NCBI RefSeq assembly: GCF_007004665.1
Contig: NZ_ML660058.1
Location: forward strand, 248,001 to 312,000
Length of the DNA: 64,000 nucleotides
Source of the DNA: Denitrobaculum tricleocarpae
GTDB taxonomy: Bacteria; Pseudomonadota; Alphaproteobacteria; Kiloniellales; Kiloniellaceae
Reading direction: 5' to 3'
Both the position numbers and the translations under genes were made by a program. Every line of letters starts with the position of its first letter. Within the stretch, counting starts at the first letter, position 1. Positions 25,768-34,896 of the stretch are shown here, piece after piece. Below the pieces are notes generated by a model, which saw only the letters and a program-made list of their open reading frames with translations, did not search any database and was not told where the DNA came from.

Positions 25768-25831
25768 TAGAGCGAGTTCACATGTTTTATCGAAAACACA
25801 GAGTGTTTCCGTTAAAACATGACACGCTCTA
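25768..25831. repeat. Palindromic intergenic repeat element B
   Basis: TAGAGCGAGTTCACATGTTTTA and TAAAACATGACACGCTCTA are imperfect inverted copies around an inner GAAAACAC...GTGTTTCC hairpin. Twelve bases separate it from element A, and both use an AGAGC/GCTCT end, so they are probably two members of a related repeat class. The 25564-25938 gap holds these and the ohr terminator but no gene. Confidence 0.65.
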
Positions 25832-25938
25832 GCACTTACGGTTGGCGTGGTATCGCTTCGTTTTGCACCCCTAAAGCAGGAAAGAAGGTGTCATCGAATC
25901 AGTGGCATTCGATCAGCTAATCCAAGTCGGAACGACCG

Positions 25939-26697
25939 TCATTTTTCAGCGCGAAACAAGAAAACCGGTAAGATCGACCAACCAACCAAAAGCGCGAAAT
26001 AGGTGATCTCAGAGATCGTCTGCAGCCAGCCAGACAAGATCATGCCACCAATCATGATGACATGTGCTAACCCGCCCCAACCCAAGCTGGCAGCGATCGC
26101 CTGCCATCTCGCGACACCAGACCGGAAGATCCACAGGTAGGTTGTCAGCCCAATTGGCAAAAATAAAATGGAAGCTGTTAGCAGACCCGGATTGTAATCA
26201 CCCCGAACGCTCCAGGCTCCAAGGTGAGTAAGTGCATTCACCACGACAATCGCCGCCATGCAAAGCGTCGGAAACACCTGGTCGGGCCCTCGCCATATGG
26301 CGAGCGCAGCCACAAGCCAGACAAGGGACGTATTGATCACGAAGACCCCTGCATCTGAAAGCACCGGCCGCGCGTTCTCCGCAGCGCCCAGTGACTCCAA
26401 AACTGTGGCATTTAGATAGGGTTTGAAGGAGTAGTTGTTGCCGTAGATGTCAACCCAATGCTCTTCGAACTGGTGCGCGATGTAGGCGATCAGCAAGAGC
26501 AGTGCAACCGCGCGGACATCTACTGTTGGCCTGAGCCTGGCTTCCTGACGAAACGTCAAGGCAATGAAGAGCAGGAACGGCGCCATGAAGGTGCCGACCT
26601 TCATCCAATGCTCTATCAAGAAAACCTGCTGGCCTAATGGCACCCAAAGCATCGCAAACGAGACACTCAAACAAGCGATCCCGGCGGTTTTCTTCAT
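25939..26697 (-). CDS. HXXEE-domain integral membrane protein
   Basis: A 252-residue membrane protein with about seven hydrophobic segments. The family motif HQFEEH (H-x-x-E-E) lies near residue 77, within LLLLIAYIAHQFEEHWVDIY. HXXEE proteins are predicted membrane enzymes or metal-binding proteins of unknown reaction. ATG 26697 is preferred to 26766 because a GGAGG lies 11 bases upstream. It is 145 bp downstream of the outer-membrane barrel gene on the same strand and may end that gene cluster. Confidence 0.75.
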   Translation of the reverse strand: MKKTAGIACLSVSFAMLWVPLGQQVFLIEHWMKVGTFMAPFLLFIALTFRQEARLRPTVDVRAVALLLLIAYIAHQFEEHWVDIYGNNYSFKPYLNATVLESLGAAENARPVLSDAGVFVINTSLVWLVAALAIWRGPDQVFPTLCMAAIVVVNALTHLGAWSVRGDYNPGLLTASILFLPIGLTTYLWIFRSGVARWQAIAASLGWGGLAHVIMIGGMILSGWLQTISEITYFALLVGWSILPVFLFRAEK

Positions 26698-26842
26698 CTC
26701 AAGAATATCCTCCGAACATACTGGACTATCATCTGCACGAACCATCACGTCCCTGACCCGAAGCAATCATTCGGGCAAGCCGCTGCGCCTGTTTCGTCAA
26801 CTCCTGATTCCCGCAGCCTGGCGGGGACTCCGGGCGCTACGC

Positions 26843-27934
26843 TCACTCACCCAGTTCAATCACTTTGGAAAGACGCAGTCCAATGCGCCTGTTGTTGACG
26901 TTTTCATCCCGGCTGAATTCATGCGCGACAGCGAGCGAGATGCCTTTGCCAAAATTGTACTCAATCGAGGTTTGCGCGGTGTAGTCATCAAAACGACCGC
27001 CACCGGACAACCATCTGGGTCTTGCGGTGCCGGACAGCACTGCCGTCCAGGGGCCTGTTCGATAAACTACGGCGCCGCTTGCATATATGATCTCATCCGC
27101 TGTCCCGTCGAAGTTGTCAAAGGCTGCAATTTCCCCGATCAGTGTCCAGTCCGTCCCGCCACGCGTTTCGAAGGATTGCAGCACCGAGGCCGAAATGCCG
27201 TTTTCATCAGCCACGCCGTCCACGCCTCTGCGTTGATATATGTAGCCCAATTTGTATGTCAGGCCGGGCAGGCGATCCATGCCGAGCCCTTCAAGCGACA
27301 CCGTGAAGGAGTCAAGCCCCTCAGTGTTACTGGCACCTCCGTCATCAATAGAGTTGCGGCCGCGATTGGTGCCCAGGGAGTCTGAAAACACGCTTGTGTC
27401 TTCGAAGAAGCTGTTAAGGCTCAGTGTATGCTCCCCGTCACCGTTGCCGCCAAAAGTGTAGGCACTGCCAAGCCCGACCCGATCGATGAGTTCGATTTCC
27501 TTGCTGTAACTATTCCCGTACATTCCCGGCGTCACCAGCGAGGCCAGCGCAAAAGACGGTGTATGCTTGCCGGCATGTACCGAGAATTCGTCGTTCAGGG
27601 AGTATTCCGCGAGCAGAAAGCGCGCAAACAGGCCTTGATCCTCGAAGGCGCGGTCTTCTGAAGCCGGCGCGACGGTTTCAACCCGGAGTTCCGAGATGAA
27701 ACGAAACCTGTCAGAGAAATTCAGCACCGGGCTTGCAATGATCTGAACAAAAAGATCATCGGCTTCGTTGCGCGGTTCCTCGGCATCGTAGTCTCCGTTG
27801 TAGCCCAATCTGGAGATTATGTTGCCACTGAAGTATGGAACGCGGGGGTCAACCTCCTCTTGCGCTACGGCAGGGCAGGCTGCGAAAAAAGCGGCGATAC
27901 AGAATACGGGAGGGTACGATCTGGTCATCGGCAT
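26843..27934 (-). CDS. Outer-membrane beta-barrel protein of unknown specificity
   Basis: A 363-residue protein. A signal peptide (MTRSYPPVFCIAAFFAACPA then VAQEE) is followed by alternating polar/hydrophobic strands and Gly/Asp/Asn-rich turns typical of beta-barrels, such as FRFISELRVETVAPA, YSLNDEFSVHAGKHTPSF, GLTYKLGYIYQRRGV and SIEYNFGKGISLAVAHEF. The chain ends RIGLRLSKVIELGE, lacking a terminal Phe. It may serve as a porin for the exported enzymes encoded upstream. No named porin family is assigned. Confidence 0.7.
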   Translation of the reverse strand: MPMTRSYPPVFCIAAFFAACPAVAQEEVDPRVPYFSGNIISRLGYNGDYDAEEPRNEADDLFVQIIASPVLNFSDRFRFISELRVETVAPASEDRAFEDQGLFARFLLAEYSLNDEFSVHAGKHTPSFALASLVTPGMYGNSYSKEIELIDRVGLGSAYTFGGNGDGEHTLSLNSFFEDTSVFSDSLGTNRGRNSIDDGGASNTEGLDSFTVSLEGLGMDRLPGLTYKLGYIYQRRGVDGVADENGISASVLQSFETRGGTDWTLIGEIAAFDNFDGTADEIIYASGAVVYRTGPWTAVLSGTARPRWLSGGGRFDDYTAQTSIEYNFGKGISLAVAHEFSRDENVNNRRIGLRLSKVIELGE

Positions 27935-28179
27935 TATGCAAGGCTTTGCTTGTTTCGAGTCCTGACTTTGCACGAAGCAACAGGCGTCCCATTCCGGGAG
28001 GTTCGGCTTGGAGAGTTGCGAGGTGGCTTATGAAGGCTGCGGTAAGCTACGCCTGCGCTGATCGCGCATGGCCAACTCCGACCACTCGCCCCAAATCAAC
28101 GGCTTCACCTTCGTCGTCGCCCTGATTTACGCAGAAGATGAGAGGCGGGCCGGAGGTGTGTGCTGTCCGGCGCCATCCT

Positions 28180-30081
28180 CTAAAACTCACGTGGGTCAAG
28201 AGGGTCGGTGCCCGCTTGGAGCTCGATCGGATCACCGATGCCGTCGCCGTCGGAGTCGGCTTTATAGGGAAACGTGCCTTTGGCGAGTTCCAGCGTGTTC
28301 TCCAGCCCATCGCCGTCAATATCTGCATCGGCGGTATCTTCTATTCCATCGAAATCCGTATCAGCCCAGCGGCTCGGGTCGGCCGGGAAGCCGTCGAATG
28401 CATCCTCGACTCCATCGCCATCACTGTCGGTCGCCAACGGTATGACGAGGCCCGTCCAGTCGGATGCGCCGTCCGGAACCTTGCCACTGTTTGCAGCTGC
28501 GACCAGTTCGTCGAAGAACTGGCTCATATGGTAGGGGCGTTGCTCGCTGGGCAATCCAATATGCACGCCAGGTTTCCACCCCTTCGGGCCCAGATTGCGC
28601 AGGGCCCAGGACATGCTGAGCTGATCGGTGACGGTTGCCATCGATTGCATGCTGCCGGAAAGCCAGGCGTTGACCACGATCACCGAGAGGATTTCCTGGA
28701 TTTCACGATCCGTGTAGTGCCGGCGCAGCTCTTCAATGTGAGCGGCGGTTACCCTCGCCGGCAGGCGCGCCGAATCGCGTGCAATCCGCAGTGCCGCTTT
28801 CATAGATGGCGTAACGAACTCGGAGCGCTCAAAGTCCATCAAGGATTGAATGTACGCGATCAGCTGCGGCAGGTCCTCGGCTGGGATTTCGTCCCGAAAG
28901 TATGCGTCTTCGGTGTAGTCGAATATGCCGAAGGCACCATGGGCCTGGCAGTGCACGCACCCGCTGGCGAGCTGATAGACGAAGAAGATCGACCAGATTT
29001 CATCGTACTCAAAGGTGCGCTCGGTCTGCAGGATATATGCATCCATACTGAGAGTGCCGAATGCGGCTTGCCGCGGCCAGTAGGTGTCAAACCGGTTCCG
29101 GTCGCTATAGGGCACAGTCGTCTCATTGTCTTTGGCAACTTCATGGTAGCTGTAGTCATAGGCGGCCACATTGAAGCCCGGAGTGTCTTTGTTAGGCAGA
29201 TTGGCTTCACGCAGACCTTCCTGCTCCCACTCAAGCTGAGCGGTCGGAAAAGCATCAAACGGCTCCTCGATCCCATCACGGTCCCCATCGAAGGTGATCT
29301 CGGGTACGCCGTAGCCGGTAATGAAGTTAAGCCAATCCGTGGCAAAGACGGGATCAACCGCCCCGAGGTCTTCACGGTCCCAGGTGGCGTCAAGCTCTGC
29401 GACGGCTCGGGTCAAGGAATCACCGACAAAGGGATTGGCGTACTGTTCCTCATAGGAACTGCTTGCGTTCGGGCCGGGCGTCCAGCCAACATCTGTGAGG
29501 TTTTCAATGGCCCAAGCCAATGTCTCCTGGTCGGTTGCGATGGGCAACACGGCATCATGGGTTGCGGACGCGTTGTTGATCGCTCCCAACTGCATAAGCT
29601 CAGCAATCTGCCGGTCTGTATAGTTGGTGCGCAACAATGCATGTAGATCGCTCGAGGACAGGATCGGATAGCTCCCCATGACCTCGATGTAAGTGAACGC
29701 AGCCTTGAGGCGGGGATCCTCCAGAGACTCCACGTAATCGGAAGCGAAGAGTGCCTGTATCTCTTCCAGCGGTACGTCCATCAGCGAGAGCTGGTAAGCG
29801 CTGCGTGCCGTATGATGGCCGCTGCCCGCCAGGATCATCTGTCGCAACGTCAATCGCCACTTGGTTTCCGCGTCGAACATGGCGTCTGCGTGGATCATGG
29901 CATCTGCCATCAAGAGACCGTTGTAGAAGTCCCGTAGATTGCTGATGTCGATCTTTTGCCGGTCGTAGTATGGCATCGCCTGATCAGCCGCGGGCGCGGG
30001 AGGCGCTTCAGCAAGGGCAGCGGAGGACAGCAGCATCGACATGGCCAGCGTTGTATTTGCGAAAAGTGTTCGGGCTCGCAT
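28180..30081 (-). CDS. Exported, internally duplicated AhpD-like protein with thrombospondin type 3-like repeats
   Basis: A 633-residue protein with a signal peptide (TTLAMSMLLSSAALAEAPPA). It is two copies of one module. Copy 1 (about 85-290) has GSGHHTARSAYQ, a NYTDRQIAELMQLGAINNAS helix and a calcium-type DGDRDGIEEPFDAFP loop. Copy 2 (about 370-633) has CVHCQAH (Cys375, Cys378, His381), HYTDREIQEILSVIVVNAW and several DSDGDGVEDAFDGFP-type loops. CxxC...H is the catalytic signature of AhpD/carboxymuconolactone decarboxylase folds, so only copy 2 seems active; copy 1 has lost both cysteines. An AhpD-like domain in the periplasm with calcium repeats is unusual. The gene starts 4 bp after the upstream SnoaL gene. 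Confidence 0.72.
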   Translation of the reverse strand: MRARTLFANTTLAMSMLLSSAALAEAPPAPAADQAMPYYDRQKIDISNLRDFYNGLLMADAMIHADAMFDAETKWRLTLRQMILAGSGHHTARSAYQLSLMDVPLEEIQALFASDYVESLEDPRLKAAFTYIEVMGSYPILSSSDLHALLRTNYTDRQIAELMQLGAINNASATHDAVLPIATDQETLAWAIENLTDVGWTPGPNASSSYEEQYANPFVGDSLTRAVAELDATWDREDLGAVDPVFATDWLNFITGYGVPEITFDGDRDGIEEPFDAFPTAQLEWEQEGLREANLPNKDTPGFNVAAYDYSYHEVAKDNETTVPYSDRNRFDTYWPRQAAFGTLSMDAYILQTERTFEYDEIWSIFFVYQLASGCVHCQAHGAFGIFDYTEDAYFRDEIPAEDLPQLIAYIQSLMDFERSEFVTPSMKAALRIARDSARLPARVTAAHIEELRRHYTDREIQEILSVIVVNAWLSGSMQSMATVTDQLSMSWALRNLGPKGWKPGVHIGLPSEQRPYHMSQFFDELVAAANSGKVPDGASDWTGLVIPLATDSDGDGVEDAFDGFPADPSRWADTDFDGIEDTADADIDGDGLENTLELAKGTFPYKADSDGDGIGDPIELQAGTDPLDPREF

Positions 30082-30085
30082 CAGA

Positions 30086-30676
30086 TCAGTCCTCTTCAAA
30101 GAGCGTGACGAACATGCCGTTCGGGTTTGGGGCATGGCTGGGCACCAGCTGAAGAACATCCCAGTGTTCTGTAATCTTGCCCTCGTTATCGAAGAGATAC
30201 ATGTCGACGGCGGCCATCCCCATGTCTTCTGGGCTGTCATTGTCCAGGTTCCGGAAGTTAACGTGCGCCATAGCCGAGTTGCCGACGACGATCACCTTAT
30301 GGACGTCAATGGCGACCGGATACTCATCCACCGACCCTTTGAACAACATGGCGAGGGGCTGGCGCCCGTTGGGCAGCATGGTGCTGTGCTGTATGTAGCG
30401 GTCGGATACATAGTCAGCGACGCTCTCGATCGTCGGCCGCGTCGACAAAACCTCGTAGAATTCAATGATCCGTTCCGCTCTTGCGCGGTCCGCCTCGTTG
30501 TTGACGATGATGTGGGTCTCAAAATCCTTCGGGATTGTGTTGCGGTAGATGAAGCCCTGGTCTTGAGACCGCGTGGGCGGGGCAAAGGGATCTCTCTCCT
30601 GTGCTGCTACGTCGAGCGAAAATGCCAGAAACGCTGCGGACGCTGTGGCAAGAAATCTGATCGATCTTACAGTCAT
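30086..30676 (-). CDS. Exported SnoaL/NTF2-like protein
   Basis: A 196-residue protein. Signal peptide: RSIRFLATASAAFLAFSLDV then AAQERD. The mature part contains an NTF2-like cone fold of the SnoaL kind (RAERIIEFYEVLSTRPTIES, VSDRYIQHSTMLPNGRQPLA, GSVDEYPVAIDVHKVIVVGN, and ITEHWDVLQLVP). In SnoaL-like hydrolases and isomerases the HW at the end lines the pocket. It is 4 bp from the AhpD-like gene and 115 bp from the hydrolase gene, so is probably in their operon. The reaction is unknown. Confidence 0.8.
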   Translation of the reverse strand: MTVRSIRFLATASAAFLAFSLDVAAQERDPFAPPTRSQDQGFIYRNTIPKDFETHIIVNNEADRARAERIIEFYEVLSTRPTIESVADYVSDRYIQHSTMLPNGRQPLAMLFKGSVDEYPVAIDVHKVIVVGNSAMAHVNFRNLDNDSPEDMGMAAVDMYLFDNEGKITEHWDVLQLVPSHAPNPNGMFVTLFEED

Positions 30677-30791
30677 GATGTCCTCGTTTTAGAAATAAGC
30701 AGGGAAAGTTGCCGCCGTTACGCAGTTGCGTGCCAGGCAACGGGAAACGGGTCTGCGGAACCACAGACGGCTACCGGATTATGTGGAGAGG

Positions 30792-31805
30792 TCAGTCGAA
30801 CAGGTCGCGCGCGGCGTCTGCGACGATTTTTGGCTTCTCGGCCTGGATGAAGTGATTCGCGTCTACGATCTGCACTTTACCGTTCGGCACGACTTGTGCG
30901 GTGCGCCAGTATTCCTCAGGGCGCTGCCCGGGATCATGGGCACCTTGCATAAAAATGACCGGCATCGTCATGCGCGGAAAGACTTCGGCAAGCCGGAATT
31001 CCAGCTCTTTGTCGAAGCCGGCGTGGGAAAACTGCGCCGCTGCAGCTTCAGCGGTGCCCGGAAAGAAGTATTCCCAATGGGCCCGGTCACGATGACTTTG
31101 CGGCATGTCGACAGAGTAATAGTCGCTCTCGAACATTCCATAAATCACGTTTTCATTGGCGTGGAATTCGGCGGATGCCATTTCCTCGTGGGCCGGGCGC
31201 GGAAGCCCGTGCGGCTGATCGGCAGACTGTTGCATGCGGAGATATGCAAGGATCCGACCGCCCATACTCTCTCGCGCCACGAGATGATCGCCGATAACCG
31301 CGCCGCGGTCATGACCGACCAGGTTGAAAGTCCCGATGCCGAGTCTGTCCATCAGGGCCTCAAGTCCTTCGGCGACGCCTGCGTAAGAGAGGTCCAGTTC
31401 CAACCGCTTGTCGGACTGTCCATAACCCAGTGTATCGACTGCAACGACGTAGAAATCATCTGCAAGAAGCGCCATCACTTCATGCCACGACCACCAGGTA
31501 TCAGGATGCCCATGAACGAAAAGAATTGTCTCGTCATCAGGATCGCCTGCCGTGACCAGATGCCAGACGGCATCGTTGGCTGAGATATACCAGTGCGTGC
31601 CGAAGACATTTTTCGCGAGATATTCGATTTCGCCGTGCCGGCTGACAGTGCCCTGCGGTGGTTGAGCGGCAGGATAGCGGATGTCATCTGTGATTTGGGC
31701 GAGAGGGTAGGGTGCGTAAGGATCAAGTCCGACGGGCTCTTCGGCGAATGCAGAACCTAAAACAGAGATCGAAACAAAAGCCGCGAATGTCATGGGACGA
31801 ACCAT
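30792..31805 (-). CDS. Exported alpha/beta hydrolase of the epoxide hydrolase/dehalogenase class
   Basis: A 337-residue enzyme. Signal peptide: MVRPMTFAAFVSISVLGSAF before AEE. Oxyanion-hole motif HGHPDTWWSW (about 99-107), nucleophile elbow VGHDRGA with Asp166 instead of Ser, acid in GAHDPGQRPEEYW and catalytic His in DANHFIQAEKP. An Asp nucleophile in GHDRG is seen in epoxide hydrolases and haloalkane/haloacetate dehalogenases. Most of these are cytoplasmic, so an exported form is notable. It is the first enzyme gene after the LysR gene, on the same strand. Confidence 0.87.
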   Translation of the reverse strand: MVRPMTFAAFVSISVLGSAFAEEPVGLDPYAPYPLAQITDDIRYPAAQPPQGTVSRHGEIEYLAKNVFGTHWYISANDAVWHLVTAGDPDDETILFVHGHPDTWWSWHEVMALLADDFYVVAVDTLGYGQSDKRLELDLSYAGVAEGLEALMDRLGIGTFNLVGHDRGAVIGDHLVARESMGGRILAYLRMQQSADQPHGLPRPAHEEMASAEFHANENVIYGMFESDYYSVDMPQSHRDRAHWEYFFPGTAEAAAAQFSHAGFDKELEFRLAEVFPRMTMPVIFMQGAHDPGQRPEEYWRTAQVVPNGKVQIVDANHFIQAEKPKIVADAARDLFD

Positions 31806-31913
31806 GCGAGTCTCCTACCTGTTGGCGTTTCTCCCCAAGACTGGCAATGGATCTAAAGTGCATAAAGCCCATCTGGCGCGCATTCTGTGCGCGGCTGTGG
31901 TGCAAAAGCGGCG

Positions 31914-32774
31914 CTAAGCTTTTTCCAGGCACGCCAACATTCTTTGAACCTTGCTCGTGCGGTGGAGGTCGACGTGCGTGACCAGCCATAACGGCACGCG
32001 CCATGTCGGATTGTCAGGTAAAACACGATGCAAATCTGCGTGTGATGCAGCGTCCAGCTCGCTCATGAATCCAAGTCCGACGCCTGCTTCTATCGCGTCG
32101 AACTTGACGGTCAGATTAGACGTGGTGACGGTCATTTGCGATGGATCCAGATACTTCTCGACCCAGGAAGCGAACGGGGGTCGAATCGTGTCGTTCGCGA
32201 GCCAGACAAAATGGTGACCCGCCATGTCATTGCTCCCAGAGGGCAGACCCTTGCGATCAATATAGCTCTGATGCGCGTAAAGATTGAGTGCGATGGAACG
32301 GTATGGGCGGACAACATAGTCCGGGTTCTCGGGTTTACCTCTGGCGCGTATGGCGACGTGTGCCTCACCATACTCCAATCGCGAGAGGCTCTCTGTTGCG
32401 AGAATGTTGACTTTACATCCAGGGTTTTCTTCCCGAAATCGCTTCACCGGAGCGAACACAGCTTTGGTGAACATCGGCATCACCGAGAGCGTTATATCGC
32501 CCTCGAGTTGTGCGCGATTGCTCTGAGCCCGTCCTGCGAGGTCATCAACCAGAGCTTCGGTTTTTTGCGCGACTTGCAGGAATTCAGAACCCAAATCGGT
32601 TAATGAATAGCCTCGTGCATGTCGGAGAAAGATCCTTGCACCCAGTTCAGCTTCAAGTAGATCGATGTGACGATTAACCGTGGCCCTGTGAATGCCGAGC
32701 GTCTCAGCCGCGGCACTGACCGTCCCCAGCTTTGCGACCTGGTATGCCGTGTGAAATTCAGCCCATCTGTTCAT
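31914..32774 (-). CDS. LysR-family transcriptional regulator
   Basis: A 286-residue regulator. The N-terminal HTH is AEFHTAYQVAKLGTVSAAAE then TLGIHRATVNRHIDLLEAEL, typical of LysR. The effector-binding domain follows from about 95 (LEGDITLSVMPMFTKAVFAP). ATG 32774 (MNRWAEF) is preferred to 32798. It lies 108 bp upstream of the exported hydrolase gene on the same strand, so it may drive the whole 31.8-26 kb cluster. No divergent target is present. Confidence 0.9.
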   Translation of the reverse strand: MNRWAEFHTAYQVAKLGTVSAAAETLGIHRATVNRHIDLLEAELGARIFLRHARGYSLTDLGSEFLQVAQKTEALVDDLAGRAQSNRAQLEGDITLSVMPMFTKAVFAPVKRFREENPGCKVNILATESLSRLEYGEAHVAIRARGKPENPDYVVRPYRSIALNLYAHQSYIDRKGLPSGSNDMAGHHFVWLANDTIRPPFASWVEKYLDPSQMTVTTSNLTVKFDAIEAGVGLGFMSELDAASHADLHRVLPDNPTWRVPLWLVTHVDLHRTSKVQRMLACLEKA

Positions 32775-33294
32775 GTTTTCTATGCTCTCCCTGCGCACAT
32801 GTAATGCGCCTACTCGATTGTTCTGTACAATTTTTGTTCACAGATATTTTACTCCTACCGCCCTCTTGCCAAGAGCCTTCGAGGCATGGATTTTCGGTGC
32901 GCGGCGCGCCGAAGCCCTGTCTCAAGCCCTCCGGTCTGCGTTTGACTTTGGGGTGCCAACACCGCAGGCAGGTGTTTTATTCGTATCGTCTTCACGCCGT
33001 GCCGAAGAGGCCGTTCTCCTGGCCGTCGGCGGGAGCGGGCGCAGGACTTGTCTGTGACCCTGACTGCACGTGGTCATCGTAGGGTGCCGCCGTTCGAATT
33101 CTGGAGAGGCAACCGCCGAATTAACTTCGATCAGGCACTTTTTGAGCCGTACCTGATGATGGAAGTATTGCCTCAGGTCGCATTGACGAAGATGTCAGAT
33201 GTAGCAGCGGAAATGACAACGGGGCCAGATCCCGATTTGTGCGCGATGCATAAGTGCCCGGTTTATGCAACCGGGCTCCAAGCCCGATCCGCGG
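32775..33294. other. Intergenic region, 520 bp, no gene recognised
   Basis: This lies between lysR and the membrane-tethered protein gene, both on the minus strand. Short open frames exist on the plus strand (for example 33048-33332) but lack ribosome sites and resemble nothing known. It must contain the lysR promoter. A small CGGGCT-cca-AGCCCG hairpin at 33272-33286 may end the upstream transcript, but it has no T-run. Confidence 0.4.
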
Positions 33295-34677
33295 TCAGGC
33301 CGAGCGGTGTCTTCGCGCGGTGCTCAGGATGAGCCTCAGCCCCAGGAAGAGGATAAGCAGTCCGAGCGAGAGCGCGATGGCCAGGAGGATGTAAACCAGC
33401 TTTGGGGTGGAGAGCTCCGCTATGGCGAGTTCAGCCGGGGCGAGTTCAGCCGGGGCGAGTTCAGCCGGGGTATCGGGCAGATTCATGGGGCGGGAGAAGA
33501 CGAACATCAGGGCGGTCTCGCCCAGGAAGGGGGCGTCCGACAGGTCCGAGAGCAGCGAGGGGACCAGCAATCTTCCCGAGGGCAGGGGCCAGGCGGCGAG
33601 GATGGCCTGGGTCGAGAGGCCGTGCGCGAGTGCGGCATCTCCATTCACGCGCGCGGCGGCGATGCCGAAGGCGCTGGCGGCCACGCCGAAGCCGCCCAGG
33701 ATGGGGCCGGAATCCACATCGCCGAGCCAGGAATAGGCGTCCATGCCCTTGCGGAATTCCCGCACGCCGCTGATGAAAGTGCCTTGCTGCACGAACTGCC
33801 GCTCGTAGAGCCCGTACCAGGCTTTCGCGGTTTCCGGCCAGAGCTCCTTCGCCCATATCAGCTTGTAACTGATCCCCACGCCTCGTGCGGGGCCGATGCC
33901 GATACCCTCGAGAGGGTCCGCGACGTAACTGGGAAGCTGCGTCGCCGGGTCCAGCATCCTGCCTTCGAAGCCGCGGCGCGCGCGCTCGGTGAATTTCCCC
34001 AGGTCAATCTCCAGCAGTGCGGCGGCGCGCTGCATGACCGCAATGGCCGGAAGGATGTCGATGGGATAACACTGTCCCGGGTAATCGTCGAGAAGGCCGT
34101 GGGGAGATTGATCGAGCTCCCGGGAGAGCGAGATGACCTGCTGTCTGAGCAGGGGCTCGTACTGGACCTTGCCGGTGATGGACTGATAGGAGGTCAGGCC
34201 GGCGATGAGCAGCATGCGGTAGAATATGTTCTCACGTTCGAGATAGCTCTCCCCCCAATGCCTGATCACCCAGCTTGCGTTGGCCGGGTCCACCACCAGC
34301 TCCGCCGCCGCCTCGATGGCATCGGCCGCGTAGATACCCGGCCTCGGGCTGCCGGTATCGCCCGCCGCGACCCAGGCTTTATCGAGTTCTTCCGTGCTCC
34401 AGAGAAAATAGACCGCGCTGAACATGGGCCATTCGGTCCCGGAGATATCGCCGAGGCTCAACTCGGTGCCGCGCGCAGTCTCAACACGATCCCGGGCCCA
34501 GGCCCCAAACGGCTGGGCGATGGAGCGGTGAATATCAGCCGCGAAATCCGAGACGCCGGATTGCGCGGGGGACTCCTCCCTGATCTGATTGAGCACCGTG
34601 ACGGCCGGGTAAAGAAAATAGTAGATGGAAATGGAGCAGAGAATGAGCCCTGCCAGGGCTCTCAGTGCGTTCCGCAC
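33295..34677 (-). CDS. Membrane-tethered protein of unknown function, possible alpha-toroid fold
   Basis: A 460-residue protein with one N-terminal hydrophobic segment (ALAGLILCSISIYYFLYPAV) and one C-terminal segment (LVYILLAIALSLGLLILFLG), so its 380-residue middle is probably periplasmic and anchored at both ends. The middle is rich in paired helices (TEWPMFSAVYFLWSTEELDK, GQCYPIDILPAIAVMQRAAA, DAYSWLGDVDSGPILGGFGV) with a toroid-like look reminiscent of linalool dehydratase-isomerase or glycosidase barrels; this is a weak comparison. Just before the last helix is a PAELA repeat encoded by 15-bp DNA repeats. Its start is 220 bp from a convergent-free region and it has no clear operon partner. 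Confidence 0.65.
   Translation of the reverse strand: MRNALRALAGLILCSISIYYFLYPAVTVLNQIREESPAQSGVSDFAADIHRSIAQPFGAWARDRVETARGTELSLGDISGTEWPMFSAVYFLWSTEELDKAWVAAGDTGSPRPGIYAADAIEAAAELVVDPANASWVIRHWGESYLERENIFYRMLLIAGLTSYQSITGKVQYEPLLRQQVISLSRELDQSPHGLLDDYPGQCYPIDILPAIAVMQRAAALLEIDLGKFTERARRGFEGRMLDPATQLPSYVADPLEGIGIGPARGVGISYKLIWAKELWPETAKAWYGLYERQFVQQGTFISGVREFRKGMDAYSWLGDVDSGPILGGFGVAASAFGIAAARVNGDAALAHGLSTQAILAAWPLPSGRLLVPSLLSDLSDAPFLGETALMFVFSRPMNLPDTPAELAPAELAPAELAIAELSTPKLVYILLAIALSLGLLILFLGLRLILSTARRHRSA
33426..33473. repeat. Three 15-bp in-frame repeats encoding PAELA
   Basis: cgagttcagccgggg is repeated three times head to tail, with a related degenerate copy before it. In the minus-strand gene it encodes successive PAELA units between the soluble domain and the C-terminal membrane helix, probably a flexible linker of variable length. 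Confidence 0.7.
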
Positions 34678-34896
34678 GCGGTGATCCTTTTTGAGTGTCT
34701 AAAGAGTTTTGGGGACAGGAGCTAAAGATTTCAATCGGTAAAAAATGGAAAACACCGCGCCTGAGCTCCGTGGAACGTCGAGGGGAAAGCGTGGGGCGAG
34801 GCGCGGAGCGGAAATTCAGGGTCTCGCTGCGCGACTCCTTGCCTGCCGTGCGCGGAGACAGATGCATCGCACCAAATCATCTGCGGACGCCTCCCG

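Noticed and set aside
28138-29646. 502-codon plus-strand frame across the AhpD-like gene
   Set aside because: The minus strand encodes a signal peptide, CxxC motif and calcium-type loops; the plus-strand reading has none.
33048-33332. 94-codon plus-strand frame upstream of lysR
   Set aside because: Composition looks random, it runs into the antisense of the tethered protein gene, and there is no ribosome site.
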